A DNA stretch of 64,000 nt. Origin: RYN-230 sp963770545 (lineage in GTDB: Bacteria > Actinomycetota > Actinomycetes > Streptosporangiales > Streptosporangiaceae). A model generated the notes under the pieces. That model saw nothing but the letters and a program-made list of their open reading frames with translations, searched no databases and was not told where the DNA came from. The first letter of the stretch is position 1. Each line of letters opens with the position of its first letter. Positions 32,999 to 41,510 of this stretch are shown one piece after another. A program made the translations under genes and the position numbers. The stretch lies in assembly GCA_963770545.1 (NCBI GenBank), contig CAVYQF010000003.1:9874-73873 (forward strand), read 5' to 3'.

Positions 32999-33406
32999 CA
33001 GGGAACCTTTCCCAGCGCCGCGCTCGCCCCAGCCACCGGCACCGTAGAAACGCAGCCTACTCCGGGATACCTTCTTTTCAAACGTGAAGTTCCACGCTGG
33101 AACGGAAAAAGCACAACCAGGGACGGGATTTCCCCATCCGCCGACTGCCTAGAGTGATCACGCTGCAGGCTCATCGACAACCAGCGAACGACCAGATCGC
33201 GTGACACGCGGGCGCTCATCGCCAATATCTCGATCCGATGTGAGCCGCCGCGCGCGGGGGTTCGGACTTCATCGAGAACGCGATTGAGGCCAGCCTGGCC
33301 GAGCAGCGCACGGGCCAGCTCGGGCTAGCCACTCCGGCGCGGCCTCGGCGCGGAGATAATCGCGGATCGCGTCATGGCCGCCGGGCAGTTCCCCGTTCTC
33401 TGCCTC
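32999..33406. other. Region without a convincing gene
   Basis: About 400 bases between the micropeptide and smpB. The first ~150 bases are AT-richer (CTTCTTTTCAAACGTG) and probably hold the micropeptide's promoter. A plus-strand piece near 33270 (FIENAIEASLAEQRTGQL) looks protein-like but is too short to assign. Confidence 0.35.
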
Positions 33407-33930
33407 TCAGCCCGGCCCGCGGGCCCGTCGCCGCCGGCCACGCAGCCGATCGCTGAGCTCGCGGGCAATCTCCCGGTCGGCGTCCCGCTGGGCAATTGCC
33501 TGCCGCTTGTCAAAGGACCGCCGACCACGCGCCAGGGCGACCTCCACCTTCACCCAGCCACCGGTGAAGTACAGCGACAACGGCACGAGCGTGACGCCGG
33601 CGTCGCCCAGCCTCCCGATGATCTTGTCTATTTCGCTGCGGTGCAGGAGCAGCTTGCGGGTACGCCGGGGCTGATGCAGGGCGCGGGTGCCGTGCCGGCC
33701 GTAGGCGTGCTCGGGGATGTGCAGGCCGTGCAGCATCAGCTCACCGCCCTCCTCCTGGACGAACGCGCCGGCCAGCGACGCATGGCCGGCGCGCAGGGAC
33801 TTCACCTCGTTGCCGATCAGGACTATCCCGGCCTCGTATGTCCGCAGGATCGCGTAGTCGTGCCGGGCCCGCCTGTTCGAGGCGATGACCCTGCGGCCTA
33901 TATCCCTGGTCGCGGTGACCCCCTCGTCAT
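33407..33930 (-). CDS. smpB: SsrA-binding protein SmpB, start out of frame
   Basis: The reading frame encodes an essentially full-length SmpB: RRVIASNRRARHDYAILRTY, EAGIVLIGNEVKSLRAGHAS, the HIPEHAY.RHGTRALHQPRR segment, RKLLLHRSEIDKI, and the C-terminal tail VALARGRRSFDKRQAIAQRD. SmpB carries tmRNA to stalled ribosomes. No ATG or GTG lies in frame near the N-terminus. An ATG at 33930 with GGTGGA upstream would be in frame if the run of five G (33921-33925 region) had one more base. Either the start has been lost by a 1-base deletion or the read is wrong. It sits between IS fragments, away from the usual smpB neighbours, so it may be a second, acquired copy. No tmRNA gene is seen nearby. Confidence 0.75.
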
Positions 33931-34394
33931 CCGGTCCACCCAGCGGCGCAGGGCACGGAGCAGCGCACGCAAGTCTGGTCCACTCCAAGCAGCGCCGACA
34001 ACCACGCCAAGTACATCCGTCATTCATCTCGCGTGCTTGAATCGCCCCGCGGCACCAGGCAACTGATGAGGGTCCCGCAACTCCGCAGGGAGATCGGTGG
34101 CTCTCAGAAGCCCGCCTTGCCCGCATCTGGTGACCTCATGAACGTCGCGAAAGCGCTGTTGGCCTAGGTGGCGGCACAAGCTCTGCGTCACCGCTGGTCA
34201 GACGACCAACTTCCGGCGGATCTTGCCCCTCAAAATGCCCTTCCGAGGGAAACGCTCATCGGTTCTGTGTGCCAAAATATGCGCCTGACCTGGGTGGAGC
34301 TAAGCGGGCTCACACCGCTGACCTCTTGGGACGACGAGCATGTCCCTTGAAATCCGTCGGCGGGCTGCGCCCGGGACTCCTGGCCTCCGCGGGT
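33931..34394. other. Region without a convincing gene
   Basis: About 460 bases upstream of smpB. Open frames are shadow-like. No promoter, tmRNA or other RNA gene is recognised. Confidence 0.35.
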
Positions 34395-34580
34395 TCTGAC
34401 TGGGCCAGCGGCCGGCCCAGTTCGCGGATCTTCTCGGGGACCGGCGGGCGTCCGGCGGCGTTCGGGTAGGTTCACTTGTTCTTGACGATGCGCCGGTGCC
34501 AGGCGAGCAGGGTGCCGGGCGTCAGGATCCGGTGCAGCCGAAGCTGCCTGGGCAGAGCCAAACAACCGGACCATGAGCAG
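34395..34580 (-). mobile_element. Fragment of the same integrase-type transposase family (copy 2)
   Basis: The minus strand has LLMVRLFG, matching the N-terminus of copy 1, then directly RLHRILTPGTLLAWHRRIVK, a TGA in place of the conserved Trp, and TYPNAAGRPPVPEKIRELGR. The segment between N-terminus and middle region, and the catalytic core, are deleted. The in-frame stop and deletions show it is dead. Confidence 0.65.
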
Positions 34581-34686
34581 ACAGGCGAGGCGTCTGAGCA
34601 CGACCGCTGAGGGTAGAAGCCCAGCTCAGATGCCCTGCATCAGTTCTGGCACCCCACAGGCTGCCCACAGCCCGGCCAATCTGGGC

Positions 34687-35415
34687 TCAGCTGACTCCAG
34701 CCGGCTGGCCGGTCACCAGCGGCGAGCCATCCTGCTCCGCGGCCAGGCTGGCCAGCTGCACCCGGGAGGAGACGTCGAGCTTGCAGAACACCCGGCGCAG
34801 GTGAAACGCGATCGTGTGCACGCTGAGGAACATGTGGCGCGCTATCTGGCGATTGCTGAGCCCCTGGGCCGCCAGGTACACGATGCGCCGCTCGGTGTCC
34901 GTCAGGCTGGCCCAGCCGAAAGCGGGCCGGTCAGAGTAGCTCCAGTGCCGCCCCCGGACTCCCGTGGCCCGCAGCCGGGCCCGGACCCGGTCCATGCATT
35001 CGGTGACTTCTAGTTTCTGGTAAAGGGTGTAGGCCTCCTGCAGCCGGTCCACAGCGGCAGCGCGGTTCCCCTGCTGGGCGCAGGCCATCCCGGCGTCTTC
35101 GGTGGCCCAGGCCCGGCCGAGCAGGCTCGAGTATGTCGTGGCGGCCCAGTCCAGGGCGGCCGGGTCCTCCTCGACCAGCCCGCGGACGTGCGCGCCTGCC
35201 GCCGCCATGTCGCCGGCGCCGCGGCTATCAGCGACCAGCTTCTCCGCCGCCTCCGCCAGCTCCGCAGCCCTGGCCCGGTCATCAGCGGCCAGCGCCCCCC
35301 GGACCAGCAGGACCGCCGATTCCGGATCTGTGGCATCGCCACCGAACACGGCCAGCCGCAGGTGCTCCTCGAGTTGACGGACGTACGCATGAAGGTCTAC
35401 TTCTGTGCGGGTCAC
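34687..35415 (-). CDS. LuxR-family regulator with C-terminal HTH
   Basis: The 242-residue protein has a helical, TPR-like N-terminal part (residues 1-150) and a C-terminal LuxR HTH (about 168-225: LTDTERRIVYLAAQGLSNRQ, IARHMFLSVHTIAFHLRRVF). It resembles the end of the large LAL regulator at 44-46.8 kb (same HTH pattern and YSDRPAFGWASLTDTE versus YANRPRSGWESLTDTE) but lacks the ATPase domain. The GTG at 35415 has GAGGTGAG upstream. Targets are unknown. Confidence 0.85.
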   Translation of the reverse strand: MTRTEVDLHAYVRQLEEHLRLAVFGGDATDPESAVLLVRGALAADDRARAAELAEAAEKLVADSRGAGDMAAAGAHVRGLVEEDPAALDWAATTYSSLLGRAWATEDAGMACAQQGNRAAAVDRLQEAYTLYQKLEVTECMDRVRARLRATGVRGRHWSYSDRPAFGWASLTDTERRIVYLAAQGLSNRQIARHMFLSVHTIAFHLRRVFCKLDVSSRVQLASLAAEQDGSPLVTGQPAGVS

Positions 35416-35499
35416 GACTCACCTCATTTCCGCTGTGCTGTCTTGACCAGCATCGGCGGGAGGCAAGCGCAGCGCGCCGTCCCTCCTGGACCAACCTGC

Positions 35500-35514
35500 T
35501 GTCCTGAGAGGACA
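35500..35514 (-). terminator. Short hairpin downstream of the PucR-type gene
   Basis: TGTCCTGAGAGGACA forms a 6-base-pair stem with a 3-base loop, about 30 bases past the stop at 35543. It is short for a terminator, so the call is tentative. Confidence 0.35.
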
Positions 35515-35542
35515 ACCCCGCGGGCACGGGCGTCCGGGCTGC

Positions 35543-37219
35543 TCAGGCCTCGCGCAGGGCCTGGACGGTCCGCCAGGCGCGCGCCGCGACCTGCAGGTTG
35601 AACTGCGTGTCAGGCACACCCAGGTCGTGGCCGGACACCTCACGGATGCGCCGGAGGCGGTACTTCAGCGTGCTGCGGTGCACCGACAGCGCCCGGGCGG
35701 TGGCGTCGTAGTTGCCACCGCAGTCCAGGTACTGGCTCAGGGTCATGACCAGCTGCGAGCCGTGGGTGGAGTCGTAGTCCATGAGCGTGCCGAGCCACTC
35801 GCGCACGAAGCGCTCGAGCGACGCTGAGTTGTGCGCGGTGGCCAGCACCTGGTACACGCCGAGATCGTCGAACAAGGTGACGTGCTCACGTCCGCCGACG
35901 GCCCGCTGGATTCTCAGCGCCAGCTGCGCTTCCTGGTAGGAGTGCGGGAGTTCCTCCATGCTGCCGCGGGAGCCGCCCACACCGATCCGGCAGTCGGTGC
36001 CGTGCAGTTCGCCGGCCACGGCCGCCCAGAACTTCGCCCACGGCGCTTCGGCCGTGTCGGCCAGGACGACGACGTCGCGGAGCCGGGCCGCGAGCAGCGA
36101 CCCCACCCGCGCTTCCCGCGCGGCCCGGCGTACGGCACGGAACAGGGCATCGACATCGTCACCGCTCGGGCACCCCTCGACCAGGACCACGCGGTGGGGA
36201 CGGCCCAGGTCGTAGCCGAGGGCCTGGGCCCGGCTGAGGGCCTGCGCCCCATCGGTGCCCTCGACCAGCTCGATGACCAGGTTGCTGCGCAGGCGGGTCT
36301 CAGCATCGGCCACGTTCTGCAGGCGGGCCAGTTCCATGGCGAGCACCGTGGTGGCATGCTCGATCGCTACCCGCTCGGTCTCCACCGCCGTCCCGTCCGG
36401 ATCGTGCAGGACGAGCGCCCCCATCGCGTTGCCGCCGAGCACGGCCACGGAGACAAGGCACTCCCCGTCCCGGACCGGGGCGGCGGCCTTCAAGGCCCGC
36501 CGCAGCAGGCTGTCGCGGTGTTCCGGGGGATGTTTCGGATAGCGGGCGGGACGGCCGGGGCCCGCCCACGCCCGCAGGTTACCGAAGCGGTCCTCGATCG
36601 CCGCCGGGTAACCCGTCAGGTCGTAAACGGCCTGGGCGATCCCGTCCTGGCCCTCACCCGCCAGCGCCACCTGGGTCAGCCGGTCGTGGATCTCCATGGT
36701 GCGTTGCAGCGCGAGGTTGCTGGCCCGCAGCTTCTCCGCCTGTTCCCGCTCGCGGGCGTGCAGGCGCGCATTGGCCAGGGCCACCCCCGCCTGCTGGGCC
36801 AGGACCTGCAGGAGAAAGCGCTCGGTCTCGGCAGGCTCCTGGTCTGCCCCGACCACCAGGAAGCCAGCCGGGCCACGGGGACTGGACAAGGAGTAGGCCC
36901 ACGCCCACGGCACCCCCCGCAGTTCGAAGCGTGCCCCTTCCTGCGGGAGGACGCTCGGAATCAGGGCCGGGCCGGAGAGTTCGTGAAGCGGCAGCCGGAC
37001 TTCGGTCCACCGTCCGTCCAGCATGATGCGCTCGGTCACGCAGCGGCCGAAGGACTCGACGGCGTTCGCCACCAGATGCAGGATCCCGGCCTCATCGTTC
37101 TGCCGGGTCATGAGCATGGAGAGCACGAGCAGGCTGCGCAGGGCGGAGAGTTGTCCCCGGGCGAGATCATTGCCGCCCGGCCGGACGGCGTCGCCGCCGG
37201 TCCGGACGGGCGGCGCCAC
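35543..37219 (-). CDS. PucR-type transcriptional regulator with GAF domain
   Basis: The 558-residue protein has an N-terminal GAF-like sensor (about 25-175, ending in the LLQVLAQQAGVALANARLHA helix), a linker with a second sensory region, a GGDEF-like fold (about 300-430), and a C-terminal PucR HTH (YLDCGGNYDATARALSVHRS, TLKYRLRRIREVSG). PucR proteins regulate catabolic or stress genes in response to small molecules. GTG start with GGAGG upstream. It starts 5 bases after the stop of the MEDS gene, so the two form an operon and the MEDS protein may supply a sensory signal. Confidence 0.87.
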   Translation of the reverse strand: MAPPVRTGGDAVRPGGNDLARGQLSALRSLLVLSMLMTRQNDEAGILHLVANAVESFGRCVTERIMLDGRWTEVRLPLHELSGPALIPSVLPQEGARFELRGVPWAWAYSLSSPRGPAGFLVVGADQEPAETERFLLQVLAQQAGVALANARLHAREREQAEKLRASNLALQRTMEIHDRLTQVALAGEGQDGIAQAVYDLTGYPAAIEDRFGNLRAWAGPGRPARYPKHPPEHRDSLLRRALKAAAPVRDGECLVSVAVLGGNAMGALVLHDPDGTAVETERVAIEHATTVLAMELARLQNVADAETRLRSNLVIELVEGTDGAQALSRAQALGYDLGRPHRVVLVEGCPSGDDVDALFRAVRRAAREARVGSLLAARLRDVVVLADTAEAPWAKFWAAVAGELHGTDCRIGVGGSRGSMEELPHSYQEAQLALRIQRAVGGREHVTLFDDLGVYQVLATAHNSASLERFVREWLGTLMDYDSTHGSQLVMTLSQYLDCGGNYDATARALSVHRSTLKYRLRRIREVSGHDLGVPDTQFNLQVAARAWRTVQALREA

Positions 37220-37224
37220 GGACG

Positions 37225-37836
37225 TTACCTCCGGCCGCTGAGAAGCTTATCCGGCGCCACGTAGTACGGGTTGTCATGGACCATGCCGTCCACGACCACC
37301 GTGGGATGGGTCCGCAGGGCGTCCATCAGCACCTCGGCACCGAACCGCTCCAGGTCATACAGGCAGAGGATCACCTGCGGGTTCTTCGGGATGACGTCGT
37401 TGAGCATGGCCTCATAGCGGACGAATTCCGCCCGGCCCGCGGGCTGGTCCAGGACAGACGGCATTTCTCCGGTGGCCCTGGTGAGGCTGAAGTTCCCGCC
37501 GCTCCGCGTGGCGGCGGCCTCGTCAGCCCAGTAATCAATCATCTCCTGGGGGCAGAAATGGCCCGAGCGCAGGTAAGACTCGGCCGGGGTGGCCAGCTCC
37601 AGTTGCCCGGTCGCAACCGACGGGCCCACGTCGATCTGGAGGGCCAGCCCGGCCAGGAGGTCGGACGGCATCCGTGACTCCAGGATGGCCAGGCACTTGT
37701 CGTTGGCCCGGATGCCCTCGGCCAGGAAGGGCAGCACGATCTCCTCCATCCCGGACGACCCGCGGAAGAAGATGCATAGGTGCGTGCCGGGGGCGACGGA
37801 AAGACCGAAGACGCCCAAGGCCATGGATTCCGTCAT
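37225..37836 (-). CDS. MEDS-domain sensory protein
   Basis: The 203-residue protein is one MEDS (DcmR-like sensory) domain: GTHLCIFFRGSSGMEEIVLP, FLAEGIRANDKCLAILES, then the C-terminal RYEAMLNDVIPKNPQVILCL and DLERFGAEVLMDALRTHP. These domains sense small molecules and usually pair with regulators or STAS proteins. The ATG at 37836 has GAGGAG upstream, which decides it over a start 21 bases earlier. It is the first gene of an operon with the PucR regulator. A STAS protein with a matching style of active site lies at 48 kb. Confidence 0.85.
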   Translation of the reverse strand: MTESMALGVFGLSVAPGTHLCIFFRGSSGMEEIVLPFLAEGIRANDKCLAILESRMPSDLLAGLALQIDVGPSVATGQLELATPAESYLRSGHFCPQEMIDYWADEAAATRSGGNFSLTRATGEMPSVLDQPAGRAEFVRYEAMLNDVIPKNPQVILCLYDLERFGAEVLMDALRTHPTVVVDGMVHDNPYYVAPDKLLSGRR

Positions 37837-38154
37837 GGATTCTCCTCGCAACGGCAAGGCCGACGTCGCCTTAGGGGCGTTGAGCTACAGGTCGCTAGCC
37901 GACCGAAATCCCTGCTCGGGACTTCGGTAACAGGTAGCGCCCTCCGCACCTGCTCCATCTGGCCTGGGTCTAGAGCCATTTCATCGCCCGCTTCACACGC
38001 CGGGACGCGGGAAGCCGTTGACCGATACATCTCTGTGCCGTCTCAATCTAGTCTCTCTTCGGGTAAAGCGTGAGAGCCGGTCGCCAGCGATGTGCGGCGC
38101 ACGATCATAAAACGGTCAGTAGTCGGTCAAGAAGCCGTAAAGTAACGAGGCACG
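37837..38154. other. Upstream region of the MEDS-PucR operon
   Basis: About 318 bases between the DUF2252 stop and the MEDS start. It must contain the MEDS-pucR promoter. GGGACTTCGGTAAC near 37919 resembles half of a DevR/DosR box but the other half is poor. No gene is seen. Confidence 0.4.
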
Positions 38155-39501
38155 TCAGGTCTCCTGCACCACCGGGACGCGGCCGGCCCTGGCTGCCCCG
38201 GCCAGCGCCTCGTAGTCGGCCGTCACCTGCCGGGCGTAGCTGCCCGCGAACCTGGCGATGGCCTGGTCGAACGTGGTCCCGCTGCCCAGGTAGCCCGAGA
38301 TGGCCGCCGCGTCGCCGGTCCGGGCGTGGGCCCGGGCCAGGGTCCGGCCGCACACCTCGGCGTAGCTCGCGAAGCCGGCCGGGGTCATCATGTCGAGGTT
38401 GACCGAGCGCTTCATGTCCTTGAACTGGCGGACGTAGTAGTCGTGGCCGCGATAGCTGGTCCAGCCCAGGAACATGTCGCTGGCCGCCTGCATCAGCCGC
38501 TGGCCCACCACCACCCGCTGCCCCTGGTGAGCGAACTCAGACGGCCCCGCGTATGGCGCGAGCACGGCCTCCCGCGTCTCCTTGAGCTGCAGGAACAGCG
38601 GCGAGCGCAGGTCGGGGTCGGCGAGCAGGCTCAGGTAGCACCGGGTGCCGACGCTGCCGACCCCCACGACTTTCCTGGCCGTGTCGACCACCCGGTAGCG
38701 CTGCAGCAGGGGGCGCCGGTCGGGTGGCAGCGACTCCGCGTACACCCCGATCATTTTCTCGCCGTCGAACGCCTCCGGGTCGACATGGCCGATGAGCGGC
38801 GGATCGTCGATGATCTTCAGCGTGCCGTCGGCCTGCTGGGTCAGCTTGGGAAGGACCTGCAGGCTGGTGCGCTGGCGGATCTTGGCCACGCGAAGCTGGC
38901 GTTTGAGGTCCTTGGCGCCCTCCTGCCGGGCGATGACGAGCACCGCGGCGATATCCACCCGGTCGTACCAGACGTCCAGCGGCCCCATCACCCCGAGCTC
39001 GGCCATCCGCTCCCGGTAGGCGCGGACGGTCCCGCGGACCACCTGGCTGGCCTGCTGATCGCCGATCTGCAGGTTCCTGGCGGCCAGGACCACGCTCGCG
39101 GCCAGCCGCTTCACGTCCCACTCCCAGGGTGCGGGCAGCGTCTCGTCGAAGTCGTTGAGGTCGAAGACCAGATTCCGCTCGGGGGTGCCGAAGACCCCGA
39201 AGTTGGCCAGGTGCGCGTCACCGCAGGCTTGCACCCGCAGCCCGGTGGCGGGGGTTCCGGCCAGGTCGTCCGCCATGATCACCGCGGAGCCGCGCAGGAA
39301 CGCGAACGGCGAGGCGAGCATCCGCCCGTACCGGACGGGCACCAGATCAGGGAGCCGGGGGCGGTTGTTCTCCTCCAGCATGCCGACCGGGTCAGGACGG
39401 CCGGGAGCCGGGCTCCAGCTTCCGTGGCCGGCCCGCGGGACCTGCTTGCGCAGCGCCCGCCCGGCCCGCCTGCGGTGCTCGGAGCCCGGCTCTCCGGTCA
39501 C
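38155..39501 (-). CDS. DUF2252 family protein
   Basis: The 448-residue protein has the DUF2252 signature motifs: SPFAFLRGSA, CGDAHLANFG and NLVFDLNDFDETLPAP, followed by WEWDVKRLAASVVLAARN. The DAH and DxNDFD elements resemble the active site of kinase-like folds, so a phosphotransfer role has been proposed for the family but none is proven. It follows the HdeD gene by 28 bases in the same direction, suggesting one transcript. GTG at 39501 is used; the upstream sequence is G-rich. Confidence 0.88.
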   Translation of the reverse strand: MTGEPGSEHRRRAGRALRKQVPRAGHGSWSPAPGRPDPVGMLEENNRPRLPDLVPVRYGRMLASPFAFLRGSAVIMADDLAGTPATGLRVQACGDAHLANFGVFGTPERNLVFDLNDFDETLPAPWEWDVKRLAASVVLAARNLQIGDQQASQVVRGTVRAYRERMAELGVMGPLDVWYDRVDIAAVLVIARQEGAKDLKRQLRVAKIRQRTSLQVLPKLTQQADGTLKIIDDPPLIGHVDPEAFDGEKMIGVYAESLPPDRRPLLQRYRVVDTARKVVGVGSVGTRCYLSLLADPDLRSPLFLQLKETREAVLAPYAGPSEFAHQGQRVVVGQRLMQAASDMFLGWTSYRGHDYYVRQFKDMKRSVNLDMMTPAGFASYAEVCGRTLARAHARTGDAAAISGYLGSGTTFDQAIARFAGSYARQVTADYEALAGAARAGRVPVVQET

Positions 39502-39529
39502 ATGCCCCCCCGGGGCAGCGGGGGCGTGG

Positions 39530-40147
39530 TCACATGGCTCCGTGCGGCGTCGCGACCCAGCTGCGAGCCGAGTGCGTCGCCGAGCGGAGCCGGAGCGCCA
39601 GCGCCGTCTGCATCACGCCGAAGAAGATCAGCCAGGCGCCGATCAGGAACACCATGACCACCAGGGACAAGCCGGGGATCGCGAGCAGCAGGACCCCGGC
39701 GACGATGCTGACGATCCCCATGGCCACCAGCCAGCCGCGGCCGCTGGCCTCCCGGTTGGAGAACGCGGTGAACAGCTCGATCACGCCGTTGGCGACCCAG
39801 AAGATCCCGAGCAGCAGGGCGAGGGCGACGATCGTGAGCAGCACATGCCGGACCGCGTACAGGCCGATGATCAGCGAGAGCACTCCGAGCACGCCGAGCA
39901 TGACCCGGGTACCGGTGGACTCCACCGGGACCGCGAACGCCGCGACCAGCCGGTAGACGCCCGCCACGATCAGCTGGACACCGAAGACAATCGCCGCGGC
40001 GAGCAGCGTGATGCCGGGCCAGACCAGGGCGCAGATCCCGGCCGCGATCGTCAGGATGCCGAAGGCCAGCATCCAGCCCCAATGCTTCCCGATCCGCCCG
40101 ATCACCTCGGCCGGGCGGGACTCCGTTGACTCAGTTGTGGTTGTCAT
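39530..40147 (-). CDS. HdeD-family (DUF308) membrane protein, second copy
   Basis: The 205-residue protein has six membrane segments in DUF308 repeats (WGWMLAFGILTIAAGICALV, GVLGVLSLIIGLYAVRHVLL, VAMGIVSIVAGVLLLAIPGL) and a short polar N-terminus (MTTTTESTESRPAEVIGRIG). The ATG at 40147 has AAGGAG at good spacing; upstream in-frame residues are not conserved. It precedes DUF2252 by 28 bases. Together with the copy at 30.4 kb it suggests acid or envelope stress functions; direct evidence is lacking. Confidence 0.88.
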   Translation of the reverse strand: MTTTTESTESRPAEVIGRIGKHWGWMLAFGILTIAAGICALVWPGITLLAAAIVFGVQLIVAGVYRLVAAFAVPVESTGTRVMLGVLGVLSLIIGLYAVRHVLLTIVALALLLGIFWVANGVIELFTAFSNREASGRGWLVAMGIVSIVAGVLLLAIPGLSLVVMVFLIGAWLIFFGVMQTALALRLRSATHSARSWVATPHGAM

Positions 40148-40365
40148 CGCGGGGCTCCTTAAGGGAAAGCCGGTCAAGCGGCAGTCAACCGACAGGTTCG
40201 CCGGGCGGGCCGTCGCCACACATCCGCCGAACGGGTAGTTGTCCGCGGTCGCCATCGCCGCCCCGGTCCTAGCCGGACGGGGGATACGGTGCGACCCGGG
40301 TGGCCCGAGGCTAAGCCGTAAAGACCCGAGGCTGGGTCGTGACCTGCGCGCACCCGGGAGAGCGG

Positions 40366-41169
40366 ATGGACTACGAGGAGATCATCGAGGCCATCAGGCA
40401 GGCGGGTGGCGGACTGAGCCGGGACACGGCCGAGCGCGCCGCCCAGGGGACCCTGCAGACCCTGGCCGAGCGCCTCCCCCGAGGAGAGGCCCGGCGCATT
40501 CTCCAGGAGCTGCCGGCCGAGCTGAAGCCGTTCATCTACACCGAGACGGACGCTGAGGCGCTGGACATCGACGAGTTCCTGAGCCGGGTCGCGGACCGCG
40601 AGGGGACGGATGTCGAGACCGCGCTGCGGCACGCGCGGGCCGTGTTCGCCGCGCTCGGCCGGGCGCTCAGCCCGGAGGCGGTGCAGCACCTGGCGGCCGC
40701 CCTTCCCCAGACCTACGAGCCGCTGGTTGCGGAGGCACAGTTCCGGTACCTGGAGATCATGCCGGCCGACCAGTTCTGGGACCGGGTCGGGCAGCCCCTC
40801 GGCCTGGGCCGCGCCGAGGCCCGCAAGGTCACCGAGGCGGTGCTCGAGACCCTGGCGGAACGGATCGCCGCCGGCCAGGTGGAGGACCTCATGGCCCAGC
40901 TCGACCCGCTGCTGCACCCGCCGCTGCGGCGGGGCATGGCGTCGGCCACGCCCGGGGCGCGGCGCATGTCCCTTGAGGACTTCCTGCGGCAGGTGGCGGC
41001 GCGGGAGGGCGCTGGGACCGACGAGGAGGCCCTGTTCAGCCAGGTGTTCGAGCACGCCCGGGCCGTCTTCGGCACGCTGTCCGAGGCGGTCAGCCGCAAG
41101 GAGTGGTTCGACATCGTCGTCGAGCTGCCCGAAGATTACCGGCCCCTCATGCCGGCCGGCATCGCCTGA
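40366..41169 (+). CDS. DUF2267 protein with two repeats
   Basis: The 267-residue helical protein has two DUF2267 copies: about 1-130 (MDYEEIIEAIRQAGGGLSRD, RVADREGTDVETALRHARAVF) and about 135-267 (EIMPADQFWDRVGQPLGL, LRQVAAREGAGTDEEALF). Members are found near stress genes in actinobacteria and have no known reaction. The ATG at 40366 follows GGGAGAG; an upstream in-frame start is weaker. It stands alone, divergent from the HdeD-DUF2252 pair. Confidence 0.85.
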   Translation: MDYEEIIEAIRQAGGGLSRDTAERAAQGTLQTLAERLPRGEARRILQELPAELKPFIYTETDAEALDIDEFLSRVADREGTDVETALRHARAVFAALGRALSPEAVQHLAAALPQTYEPLVAEAQFRYLEIMPADQFWDRVGQPLGLGRAEARKVTEAVLETLAERIAAGQVEDLMAQLDPLLHPPLRRGMASATPGARRMSLEDFLRQVAAREGAGTDEEALFSQVFEHARAVFGTLSEAVSRKEWFDIVVELPEDYRPLMPAGIA

Positions 41170-41510
41170 TCCGCAGTTCCGCGGCCGCTGGTGGGTACGA
41201 CTGGCAGGAAGGATGGGATTACCCGATCAGCTAGCCAAACGAGACCGCGGCCAGCCCCGCACTCCGCGCAGAATTACCGGTCAACGAAGTCACCAACCCA
41301 AAGCGTCGCTAGCTGGTGGCGATGCATCTGGTCCTCATCGCCGGCGCGAGCGCGGGGATTGTGACGGGTGGGTCGGACGAGTTTCGGCCCGGATAAAACT
41401 AGCCGAAATATAGCGGCCAGGCCCGCATGGGCTGCACACGACGGGTAGGGCGGTCCGGAACACGGCCCGGGACTGATCCCAGGCATCCGTCAATCTCTTC
41501 GGAGGAAGCG
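41170..41510. other. Upstream region of the SRPBCC-ADH operon
   Basis: About 340 bases between DUF2267 and the SRPBCC gene. It presumably holds the promoter of the SRPBCC-alcohol dehydrogenase operon. AT-richer spots occur near 41395-41410. No gene or clear operator is seen. Confidence 0.4.

Noticed and set aside
33931..34394. tmRNA (ssrA) gene next to smpB
   Set aside because: No tRNA-Ala-like acceptor ends or tag-like frame were found on either strand.
37905..37940. GGGACTTCGGTAAC resembling a DevR/DosR box upstream of the MEDS gene
   Set aside because: Only one half-site matches (GTAAC instead of GTCCC), and no similar box was found before other stress genes.
41461..41490. GGGACTGATCCC as an operator for the SRPBCC-ADH operon
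   Set aside because: Short and imperfect; no second copy seen near related genes.
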